Below are positions 18,750 through 26,024 of a stretch of 64,000 nt of DNA, one piece after another. Source of the stretch: an uncultured Lachnospiraceae bacterium (lineage in GTDB: Bacteria > Bacillota > Clostridia > Lachnospirales > Lachnospiraceae); assembly GCA_947632555.1 (NCBI GenBank), contig CANRPU010000001.1:1-64000 (forward strand), read 5' to 3'. Numbering within the stretch: the first letter of the stretch is position 1; the number at the start of each line of letters is the position of its first letter. The position numbers were made by a program, and so were the translations under genes. Below the pieces are notes generated by a model. The model saw only the letters and a program-made list of their open reading frames with translations, had not been told where the DNA came from and made no database searches.

Positions 18750-20219
18750 CTATTTTATCAGCGCGAATACCGGCTTCAAAGCCGGATAGATCGCTTTAAA
18801 CTGCGCGTAGCGCGCCTCGTATTTGGCGGCGGTTTCCGGATCCGGCTCCACCGTATCCACTACCTTCACCAGTTTTTCGGCGGCCTCTTTCACGTCGGCG
18901 TATTCTCCGCAGGCCACCGCGGCCAGCATGGCTCCTCCCATAGCGGGCCCTTCCTCGCTCTCCGGGATATCCACCTTCAGATTCAACACATTGGCAATGA
19001 TCCTGCGCCAGAGCGGGCTTTTGGCTCCTCCGCCGCAGATCTTGGTCCGCTCAATCCGTATGCCCAGACTTTTCGCCACCTCCAGAGAATCCCTGAGGGC
19101 AAAGGCCACTCCCTCCAGAACGGCCTGCGTCATATCCTGCCTGGTGGTATCCATGGTCATACCCACAAAGGTGCCTCTGGCATCGGGATCGTTATGAGGG
19201 GAACGTTCCCCCATCAGATACGGCAGGAAATACACATGGTTTTCTCCCAGCTTTTCAATGCCCTGCTGCTCTTTTCCGTAATCTCCGGTACCGATGATCT
19301 CATCCATCCACCATTTGTTGCAGGAAGCCGCGCTCAGCATGCATCCCATCAGATGATAAGTGCCGTCCGCGTGGGCAAAGGAATGCAGCGCGTTATATCT
19401 GTCCACTCCGAATTTCTCAGAAGAAATAAAGACGGTTCCGCTGGTCCCCAGGGAAATATTGCAGCTTCCGTTTCCCACCGTACCGGTGCCCACCGCGGCC
19501 GCCGCGTTGTCACCCGCCCCCGCCGCCACTTTTACCGTTTCCGGCAGATCCAGCTCTTTCGCGATCTCCGGCTTCAGACAGCCCACGCACTCATAGCTTT
19601 CGTATATCTTCGCCAGCTGTTCTTCCTTCACATGGCAGATCTCACACATCTCCTTCGACCAGCGGCGGTTTTTCACATCAAACAGCAGCATGCCGGAGGC
19701 GTCCGAAACATCGGTGCAGTGCACGCCTGTCAGCCGGTAAGCCAGATAGTCCTTGGGCAGCATGATCTTTCTGATCCGTGCGAAATTTTCCGGCTCCTTG
19801 TTCCTTACCCACAACAATTTGGGCGCAGTAAAGCCCGTAAAGGAAATATTGGCGGTATATGCCGACAGCTTTTCCTTTCCGATCACATTGTTCAGGTATT
19901 CACATTCTTCGTAGGTACGGCCGTCATTCCAGAGAATGGCGGGACGGATGACCTCATCGTTTTCGTCCAGGATCACCAGTCCGTGCATCTGGCCGCCGAA
20001 ACTCAGGCCTGCCACCTGCTTCCTGTCCGCATCCTTCAGCAGTTCCTTTAAGCCGGCCATGGTTTCCGAAAACCAGTCCTGCGGCCTCTGCTCCGACCAG
20101 CCGGGATGGGGAAAGAACAAGGGATATTCTCTGGATACCACGTTTTGTATCTTCCCCTTCCCGTCCATCAGGAGCAGTTTGACCGCGGATGTACCTAAAT
20201 CCACTCCGATATACAGCAT
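18750..20219 (-). CDS. xylB: Xylulokinase (FGGY family)
   Basis: Phosphorylates D-xylulose or a related ketose with ATP. The N-terminal ATP-site motif GVDLGTSAVKLLLMDG and the substrate region GLSFGGQMHGLV are clear. SLGTSGTVF and the C-terminal FGGY signature region ICGGGAKSPLWRRI complete the family pattern. I use ATG 20219 (489 aa): GGAGGG lies 5 bp before it and the hydrophobic phosphate-1 strand follows at once. It is first in the unit xylB, DUF4867-like, isomerase, with intergenic gaps of 33-41 bp. The nearby promoter carries a palindrome. Confidence 0.9.
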   Translation of the reverse strand: MLYIGVDLGTSAVKLLLMDGKGKIQNVVSREYPLFFPHPGWSEQRPQDWFSETMAGLKELLKDADRKQVAGLSFGGQMHGLVILDENDEVIRPAILWNDGRTYEECEYLNNVIGKEKLSAYTANISFTGFTAPKLLWVRNKEPENFARIRKIMLPKDYLAYRLTGVHCTDVSDASGMLLFDVKNRRWSKEMCEICHVKEEQLAKIYESYECVGCLKPEIAKELDLPETVKVAAGAGDNAAAAVGTGTVGNGSCNISLGTSGTVFISSEKFGVDRYNALHSFAHADGTYHLMGCMLSAASCNKWWMDEIIGTGDYGKEQQGIEKLGENHVYFLPYLMGERSPHNDPDARGTFVGMTMDTTRQDMTQAVLEGVAFALRDSLEVAKSLGIRIERTKICGGGAKSPLWRRIIANVLNLKVDIPESEEGPAMGGAMLAAVACGEYADVKEAAEKLVKVVDTVEPDPETAAKYEARYAQFKAIYPALKPVFALIK

Positions 20220-20251
20220 ATCAGCCCTCCGATACATTTCATATTACTATC

Positions 20252-20280
20252 ATGATAATATGTTCGGGCCGGGAAATCAA
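20252..20280 (-). promoter_or_regulatory. Probable promoter of the xylB operon
   Basis: TTGATT, 17-bp spacer, TATCAT on the minus strand. The -10 overlaps the perfect 10-bp palindrome TATCATGATA, a plausible operator for a sugar-responsive repressor. Confidence 0.5.
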
Positions 20281-20298
20281 GGTGTTTGCTTTACTTTT

Positions 20299-21237
20299 TT
20301 ATTCTTCCGCGAACATGGGCGTAGAGAAGTACCTGTCACCGGAATCGGGCAGCAGTGCCACGATCACCTTCCCCGCGTTTTCAGGCCGCCCGGCCAGAAT
20401 CGTGGCCGCATGGACCGCGGCGCCGGAAGTGATCCCCACCAGGAAACCTTCGTTCCTCGCCACAGCTCTCCCCGCCGCAAAGGCTTCTTCGTTTTCTACC
20501 CGGATGATCTCGTCGTAAATATCGGTATCCAGCACTGCCGGCACAAAACCCGCTCCAATGCCCTGCAGCTTGTGCGGACCGGGCGCCCCGCCGGAGAGCA
20601 CCGGAGAACCCGCCGGCTCCACCGCTACCACTTTTATGGCCGGATTCCTGCTTTTCAGGTATCTTCCCACACCGGTAACGGTTCCGCCAGTGCCCACGCC
20701 GGCCACAAAAATATCCACTTTGCCGTCGGTATCCTCCCAGATTTCCGGACCGGTCTTCTGTTCATGCGCCTCAGGATTGTGCGGATTGTCAAACTGCCCC
20801 ATGATCACGGATCCCTCTATTTCTTTGTTCAGTTCTTCCGCTCTGGCGATAGCTCCCTTCATACCCTTGGCGCCTTCCGTCAGTACCAGCTGCGCGCCGT
20901 AGGCCTTCAGCATGTTCCTTCTCTCCACGCTCATGGTATCCGGCAGGGTTAAAATGGTCTTGTACCCTTTAGCCGCCGCCACACTGGCCAGGCCGATCCC
21001 CGTATTTCCGCTGGTGGGCTCGATAATGGTGGCACCGGGCTTTAAGATTCCTTCCTGCTCCGCTTTCTCTACCATATTCAGTGCGATCCGGTCTTTTACG
21101 CTGCCCGCCGGATTAAAGTATTCCAGTTTTGCCAGGATCACAGCGTCTGTTACGCCGGCATACTCCATATAACGCCCCATCTTCAGCAGGGGGGTGCCAC
21201 CTATCAGCTGTGTGGCGTTCTCATAAATTCTTCCCAT
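20299..21237 (-). CDS. cysK: Cysteine synthase A (O-acetylserine sulfhydrylase)
   Basis: PLP enzyme that makes cysteine from O-acetylserine and sulfide. The PLP-lysine motif [14 protein letters not shown], the substrate loop [15 protein letters not shown] and the phosphate-binding [16 protein letters not shown] are present; 312 residues is normal. GGAGGAAG precedes the ATG. It is transcribed alone from a consensus promoter, back to back with aroA. An inverted repeat in its leader may be the site of a sulfur-responsive regulator. Confidence 0.96.
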   Translation of the reverse strand: MGRIYENATQLIGGTPLLKMGRYMEYAGVTDAVILAKLEYFNPAGSVKDRIALNMVEKAEQEGILKPGATIIEPTSGNTGIGLASVAAAKGYKTILTLPDTMSVERRNMLKAYGAQLVLTEGAKGMKGAIARAEELNKEIEGSVIMGQFDNPHNPEAHEQKTGPEIWEDTDGKVDIFVAGVGTGGTVTGVGRYLKSRNPAIKVVAVEPAGSPVLSGGAPGPHKLQGIGAGFVPAVLDTDIYDEIIRVENEEAFAAGRAVARNEGFLVGITSGAAVHAATILAGRPENAGKVIVALLPDSGDRYFSTPMFAEE

Positions 21238-21256
21238 ATTCTTCCTCCTTTTTAAT

Positions 21257-21281
21257 TCCTATTATTCTTATATGATTAGGA
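21257..21281. promoter_or_regulatory. Inverted repeat in the cysK leader
   Basis: TCCTA, 15-bp spacer, TAGGA. It lies between the cysK -10 box and its ribosome binding site and could be an operator. The resemblance to sites of Rrf2/CymR-type cysteine regulators is loose. Confidence 0.35.
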
Positions 21282-21289
21282 TACATTAA

Positions 21290-21318
21290 ATATTACACCG
21301 TGAGATCTCCATTGTCAA
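21290..21318 (-). promoter_or_regulatory. Sigma-A promoter for cysK
   Basis: TTGACA, 17-bp spacer, TAATAT on the minus strand. Confidence 0.8.
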
Positions 21319-21337
21319 CCGCATTTTGGATTTTCCT

Positions 21338-21366
21338 TTGACAGCGGCACTTTTTTTCAGTAATAT
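21338..21366 (+). promoter_or_regulatory. Sigma-A promoter for aroA
   Basis: TTGACA, 17-bp spacer, TAATAT on the plus strand. The -35 box is only 19 bp from the -35 box of the divergent cysK promoter, so the two may compete or share a regulator. Confidence 0.75.
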
Positions 21367-21413
21367 GATAGCAGTATCAAAGACAGGCTCCGGTCTGTAG
21401 AAAGGAAAATGTT

Positions 21414-22727
21414 ATGACAGCCACGGACATTTACGCGGTCCCCTGCCTTGCGGGGAGGTCCTTCGCTTCCAAACATATCACCGTTGCCGTCCCCGGTTCC
21501 AAAAGCATCACCAACAGGGCGCTGCTTCTGGCCATGCTGGCGGACGGCAGGAGCACCCTGACGGGAGCCCTTTTTTCCGATGATTCCCGAAATCTGCTGA
21601 AATGCCTGCAGGAACTGGGCTTTACGGCCTGGGCGGACGAAGAGGCCAAAACCATAACCGTAGACGGCCTGGGCGGAAAGCTTCCGAAACAGGAAGCCTC
21701 CCTGTATGTGGGGAGCGCAGGCACGGCCGCCCGTTTTTTAAGCGCCTGCCTGGGCGTTTCCCAAGGCGTTTTTCATATGGATGCTTCCGAACAGATGCGC
21801 AGACGCCCCATGGCGCCCCTGCTGGCTTCCCTGCAGGAACTGGGCTGTGAGATCGTTTTTGAAGAAGCGGAAGGGCATTTCCCTTTTACACTGAAAGGCC
21901 ACGGCTTTGGCAAGCAGGATATCTGTGTGGATATCGAGTCCAGCAGCCAGTTTCTGAGCGCCCTGCTGATAGCCTCCGCCCTTTCCCCCAGGGACATGCG
22001 TATCCGGCTGGAAGGCACCCATGGCATGGCCTATATCGACATGACCTGCCGTATGATGGCCCAGTTCGGCGTAGATTGTGAGAAAACCTCCGCCTGTTCC
22101 TTTACGGTTCCCGCCGGCAAAGGGTACCGTGCCCGCGAATACGCCATAGAGCCGGATGCCTCCGCGGCTGCTTACTTTTACGCCTTAGGCGCTCTTACCG
22201 GCTGTTCCGTCACGGTAGACGGCGTGGCCGCCCGCTCTTTACAGGGGGATGTGGCGTTTCTGTCCTTCCTGGAGCAAATGGGCTGTTCCCTTCGGGAAAC
22301 GCCGCAGGGGCTCTGCCTGTCCGCTCCGGCCGACGGCATCCTGCGGGGCATTACCGCGGATATGTCCGCCTGCTCCGACCAGGCCATTACTCTGGCCGCT
22401 ATCGCTCCCTTCGCGGACTCCCCCGTTACCATTACCGGCATCGGGCATATCCGCCACCAGGAAAGCGACCGCCTTGCGGCCATAGCGGAAAATTTAAACG
22501 CCATGGGCATCCGCTGTGAACAAAAAGAGGACGGGATCACCGTTTATCCCGGCACTCCCCGTCCTGCTCTCATTCATACTTATGATGACCACCGCCTGGC
22601 CATGGGCTTTGCCCTGACCGGCCTGCGGGCAGAGGGCATTGTCATCGAAAATCCCCTCTGCTGCAAAAAAACCTTTGAAAACTATTTTGACGTATTGAAC
22701 AGCGTCATCGCATCGCTGCTCGCGTGA
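21414..22727 (+). CDS. aroA: 3-phosphoshikimate 1-carboxyvinyltransferase (EPSP synthase)
   Basis: Sixth step of the shikimate pathway, joining PEP and shikimate-3-phosphate. The 437-residue protein has PGSKSITNRALLLAMLADG, the GSAGTAARF loop, the HQESDRL segment and DDHRLAMGFALTG, all family landmarks. AAAGGAAAA lies before the ATG. It is the only substantial plus-strand gene in the window and is separate from any other aromatic-pathway gene. Its stop is 1 bp from the convergent carbamate kinase stop, with no clear terminator between. Confidence 0.96.
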   Translation: MTATDIYAVPCLAGRSFASKHITVAVPGSKSITNRALLLAMLADGRSTLTGALFSDDSRNLLKCLQELGFTAWADEEAKTITVDGLGGKLPKQEASLYVGSAGTAARFLSACLGVSQGVFHMDASEQMRRRPMAPLLASLQELGCEIVFEEAEGHFPFTLKGHGFGKQDICVDIESSSQFLSALLIASALSPRDMRIRLEGTHGMAYIDMTCRMMAQFGVDCEKTSACSFTVPAGKGYRAREYAIEPDASAAAYFYALGALTGCSVTVDGVAARSLQGDVAFLSFLEQMGCSLRETPQGLCLSAPADGILRGITADMSACSDQAITLAAIAPFADSPVTITGIGHIRHQESDRLAAIAENLNAMGIRCEQKEDGITVYPGTPRPALIHTYDDHRLAMGFALTGLRAEGIVIENPLCCKKTFENYFDVLNSVIASLLA

Positions 22728-22728
22728 T

Positions 22729-23664
22729 CTAAGCGGTGATCACGGTCCCCGCCCTGCCTTTTACGGCATCCTTGACATGCCGCAGAGAAGTGATCAGCAC
22801 GCTGCCGGAAGGAACGGCTTTCAGATAGGAAACCGCCGCCTCGATCTTGGGCAGCATGGTGCCCGCTTCAAACTCTCCTGCCTCCGTCAGGCGCTGGGCC
22901 TCGGCCACGGTCATGCTCCTGACAGGCTCCTGATCCTCCCTGCCGAAATTTTTGTATACATAATCCACAGAAGTCAGAATGATCAGAATATCCGCTTTCA
23001 GTTCCGATGCCAGCCTGCCCGCGATGCTGTCCTTTTCTATCACGGCGGATGCCCCCTTCAGGGCATGATGCTGCTCAATAACGGGAATCCCGCCTCCGCC
23101 GCAGGCGATGACGATCTGATCCGCTTCCGCCAACGTCCGGATGCTTTCTATTTCCACGATATCAATGGGTTTGGGCGCCGCCACTACGCGCAGATAACCC
23201 TTTCCGGGCTCTTCCGCCACATAATTCCCCTTCTTGATCTCCATTTCCGCGTCTTCCCGGGACATATATCTTCCTATCTTCTTGGTAGGTTCATAAAAAG
23301 CCTCGTCATAAGGGTCCACCGTCACCTGCGTCAAGATCGTGCTGACCGGCGTGCTGATACCCCGGCTTACCAGTTCCGCGCGCAGGGAATTTTGAATATC
23401 ATAACCTACATAACCCTGGCTCATGGCCGAGCAGACACACATGGGCGCCGGCGTATAGTCAATGTATACACGCCGCAGTTCCGTCATGGCCTTATGTATC
23501 ATACTGACCTGTGGTCCGTTGCTGTGGGTGATGGTCAGCTGATAGTTCTCCTCTACCAGATCCGCCAGCGCTCTTGCCGTCACCTTCACCGCATCCCACT
23601 GCTCCAGGGTAGTATCCCCCAGTGCTTCGTGGCCTAAAGAAACCACCGCTTTCTTTTTGCTCAT
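22729..23664 (-). CDS. arcC: Carbamate kinase
   Basis: Converts carbamoyl phosphate and ADP to ATP, carbamate and hence ammonia and CO2, the energy-yielding step of arginine or purine fermentation. Family landmarks are the N-terminal HSNGPQV, IVEIESIRTLAEADQIVIACGGGGIPV and the SVDYVYKNFG segment; 311 residues is typical. It lies 9 bp after a 120-residue unknown with which it is probably cotranscribed. ArgF is 15 kb away, so a split arginine pathway is possible. Confidence 0.94.
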   Translation of the reverse strand: MSKKKAVVSLGHEALGDTTLEQWDAVKVTARALADLVEENYQLTITHSNGPQVSMIHKAMTELRRVYIDYTPAPMCVCSAMSQGYVGYDIQNSLRAELVSRGISTPVSTILTQVTVDPYDEAFYEPTKKIGRYMSREDAEMEIKKGNYVAEEPGKGYLRVVAAPKPIDIVEIESIRTLAEADQIVIACGGGGIPVIEQHHALKGASAVIEKDSIAGRLASELKADILIILTSVDYVYKNFGREDQEPVRSMTVAEAQRLTEAGEFEAGTMLPKIEAAVSYLKAVPSGSVLITSLRHVKDAVKGRAGTVITA

Positions 23665-23673
23665 AAAACCCTC

Positions 23674-24033
23674 CTACGCTCTTGCCGCCGCCCGCTTACG
23701 CTCCTCGGTAATATCAAAATACTTATCCGCTATCACACCGTGCTCCACCAGAGCACTGTAGGTCTTTTTCTGCTGGCTGGTCATGGCTTCTCCCACGGAA
23801 GAATAATCGTCCGTGATCACGCAGCCGGTATAATCGATCAGCCAGAACAGGACGGAATCATCCTTGGGAACCATCTCCCAGACCTGTTCCTTGGGAATAT
23901 CCACCAGCCCCAGCAGCGTATGCAGGTGCCCTTCCTTCGTTAAGATATACTGCCCGTCCGGCAGGATCACGCCTGTAGAGTACGCTTTGGCGTCCTCCCC
24001 CACGTTTTCAAAAAATGCTTCGTCTATTTTCAT
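23674..24033 (-). CDS. Small unknown protein upstream of carbamate kinase
   Basis: About 119 residues from ATG 24033, chosen because GAGGAG precedes it. The track's start adds five residues upstream of this. No signal peptide or membrane segment. It has a helical N-terminus, mixed strand/helix core (GVILPDGQYILTKEGHLHTLLGL) and a basic Ala-rich tail. I do not recognise a family. It is the first gene in a two-gene unit with arcC behind a near-consensus promoter. Confidence 0.75.
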   Translation of the reverse strand: MKIDEAFFENVGEDAKAYSTGVILPDGQYILTKEGHLHTLLGLVDIPKEQVWEMVPKDDSVLFWLIDYTGCVITDDYSSVGEAMTSQQKKTYSALVEHGVIADKYFDITEERKRAAARA

Positions 24034-24099
24034 AATACTGCTCCTCACCCGCGCCGTTCTTAACGCGGTCCAAACCTATCCCTGTTTCCTAATAGGCGC

Positions 24100-24128
24100 A
24101 TTATAGCACGGGAAATTTGTTTTGGCAA
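24100..24128 (-). promoter_or_regulatory. Sigma-A promoter for the arcC unit
   Basis: TTGCCA, 17-bp spacer, TATAAT on the minus strand, about 65 bp before the start of the small unknown gene. Confidence 0.8.
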
Positions 24129-24149
24129 GCCTCCATTTGGGATTCGTTT

Positions 24150-26000
24150 TTATGGCTTCAAGGAATAATTGCTTTTACTCAGGCTCAAGTTGGGATTGTA
24201 GTAAGGATCCCCCTCTTTTAAAATACGCGGCCAGTGTTTCTGCATATATAGGATCTCGCCTTCAAAACGTTTTTTCTTTACCGGAGAATCCTCCGTTCCC
24301 CTGGACTTGGATTCATGGTGAATGGCGCGCACTTCCGGGTTGTACACCACCAGATATCCGGCTTCCCTGACCTTCAAACAGAAGTCCACATCGTTAAAGG
24401 CCACCGACAGCTTTTCCGTAAAACCGCCCACTTTCTCATAGATCTCCCTGCTCACCATCATACAGGCCGCCGTTACCGCACTGTAATCCAGCTGGATGGA
24501 AGCCTTGTGCAGATAGCCGCTTCTTTCGGCCTTCATGCCGACAAACAGATTGCCCGCGATACCGCCCATCCCCACCACGATACCCGCGTGCTGAATGGTC
24601 TTATCCGGATACTGGAGCCTTGCTCCCACAATCCCCACCTCCGGGCGCTGGCAGTTGCCCAGCATCTCCTCCAGCCAGTCCTCCGTCAGCAGCTCCACAT
24701 CGTTGTTCAGTAAAACCAGATATTCTCCTTCCGCCTGCGCCGCCCCGAAATTGTTGATGGCGGAATAATTAAAATCCCCCTCATAGGTTATGATACGTAC
24801 CCGCTGCCCGTTCCCGGATTCCCGCTTCAGTTCCTCATAAAAGGCAAACGTATCCGGCTCGGTGCTGTTATTTTCTATAATGATGATCTCATAGTTGGAG
24901 TAAGCGCTCCTCGCTATGGAGGCCAGACAAGTCTTCAGTATTTCCACCTGATCTTTATTGGGAATCAGAATGGATACCCTGGGAGATCCCTGCACCGGAT
25001 AACGCACTCTGTAAAATCCAAAATCCGCCCTCCGGCTTACCGTTCCCGTTTCACCCAGCCTTTCCAAATGCGCCTCGATCGCCTTTTTCCCCGCTTCAAA
25101 CGCATATTCCTTGCTTATGGGATTGTCCGCCGTGGAAGCCCTGGAGATCCTCCAGTGATAGAGAACGCGGGGCACATGCGCCACGCTCTCCGCCCGCGCC
25201 GTACAGCGGAAGATAAAATCATAATCCTGCGCTCCCTCGTAATCTTTGGAAAAGCCTCCCGCTTTTTCCACAATCTCCCGTTTTACCGCGAAAAAATGAG
25301 TGATATAGTTATTGGAACGCAGCAGATCCTCATTGTAATCCGGCTTGAAATGAGGCTGAAAATGTTCTTTTTCCTCCTCGTCCACCTTGTCCTCGTCCGT
25401 ATAGACAACCTGCGCTTTCTTCAGCTTCATCCACGGATTGCTTCCGTAATCCTTCACCAGGGAGGCTCTGGCAGGTCCTTCTCCCGCCGCGGCCAGCACC
25501 TCATAAAGCGCATCCGGCGCCAGGATATCATCATGGTCCAAAAGCCCTATCCATTCTCCCTTTGCCAGAGAAAACGCCGCGTTGGTATTTTCCGCGATCC
25601 CCAGATTCTCCGTGAGATGATGGTAATAGATCCTCTTGTCTTCCGCCCGGCAGGATTCCACCAGCCGCTCCGTTTCCTCTCCTTCGCTTCCGTCCGCCAG
25701 ACACAGTTCCCAGTTATCATAAGTCTGAGCCTGCACGGATTCGATGAGCCTGCGCAGAAAGGCCTCCGGCGTACGGTACAGCGGTACGCAGATGCTGAAA
25801 AGAGGCCTCTCCTTCCAGCGGGCCGCATCCTCCCGCTGCCGCTGCGCCTGCTCAGGGGTGATCTTATGGGCCTCATACCATTCCCCATAGGGTACCTCTT
25901 CCGGTTCCATCCGCTCTCCCAGACGGATCAGAAATTCCCGGAAGCCGTAATGCTTCAGATAGAGCAGTCCTTTTTTGATCTTGTAGGGTGTTATCTTCAT
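24150..26000 (-). CDS. Two-domain family 2 glycosyltransferase (616 aa)
   Basis: Probable cytoplasmic glycan-building enzyme with two GT-A modules. The first (about residues 70-310) opens FSICVPLYRTPEAFLRRLI and has LLDHDDILAP as its metal-binding motif. The second (about 325-560) opens RVSILIPNKDQVEILKTCL and has LNNDVELLTEDW. The C-terminal end GDPYYNPNLSL is shared with the neighbouring gene, so the two are paralogues. No membrane segments. It probably adds sugars, for example rhamnose-type residues, to a wall polysaccharide. Acceptor and donor are unknown. Confidence 0.88.
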   Translation of the reverse strand: MKITPYKIKKGLLYLKHYGFREFLIRLGERMEPEEVPYGEWYEAHKITPEQAQRQREDAARWKERPLFSICVPLYRTPEAFLRRLIESVQAQTYDNWELCLADGSEGEETERLVESCRAEDKRIYYHHLTENLGIAENTNAAFSLAKGEWIGLLDHDDILAPDALYEVLAAAGEGPARASLVKDYGSNPWMKLKKAQVVYTDEDKVDEEEKEHFQPHFKPDYNEDLLRSNNYITHFFAVKREIVEKAGGFSKDYEGAQDYDFIFRCTARAESVAHVPRVLYHWRISRASTADNPISKEYAFEAGKKAIEAHLERLGETGTVSRRADFGFYRVRYPVQGSPRVSILIPNKDQVEILKTCLASIARSAYSNYEIIIIENNSTEPDTFAFYEELKRESGNGQRVRIITYEGDFNYSAINNFGAAQAEGEYLVLLNNDVELLTEDWLEEMLGNCQRPEVGIVGARLQYPDKTIQHAGIVVGMGGIAGNLFVGMKAERSGYLHKASIQLDYSAVTAACMMVSREIYEKVGGFTEKLSVAFNDVDFCLKVREAGYLVVYNPEVRAIHHESKSRGTEDSPVKKKRFEGEILYMQKHWPRILKEGDPYYNPNLSLSKSNYSLKP

Positions 26001-26024
26001 ATTTTCGTGCCTCTTGTCCGCTTC

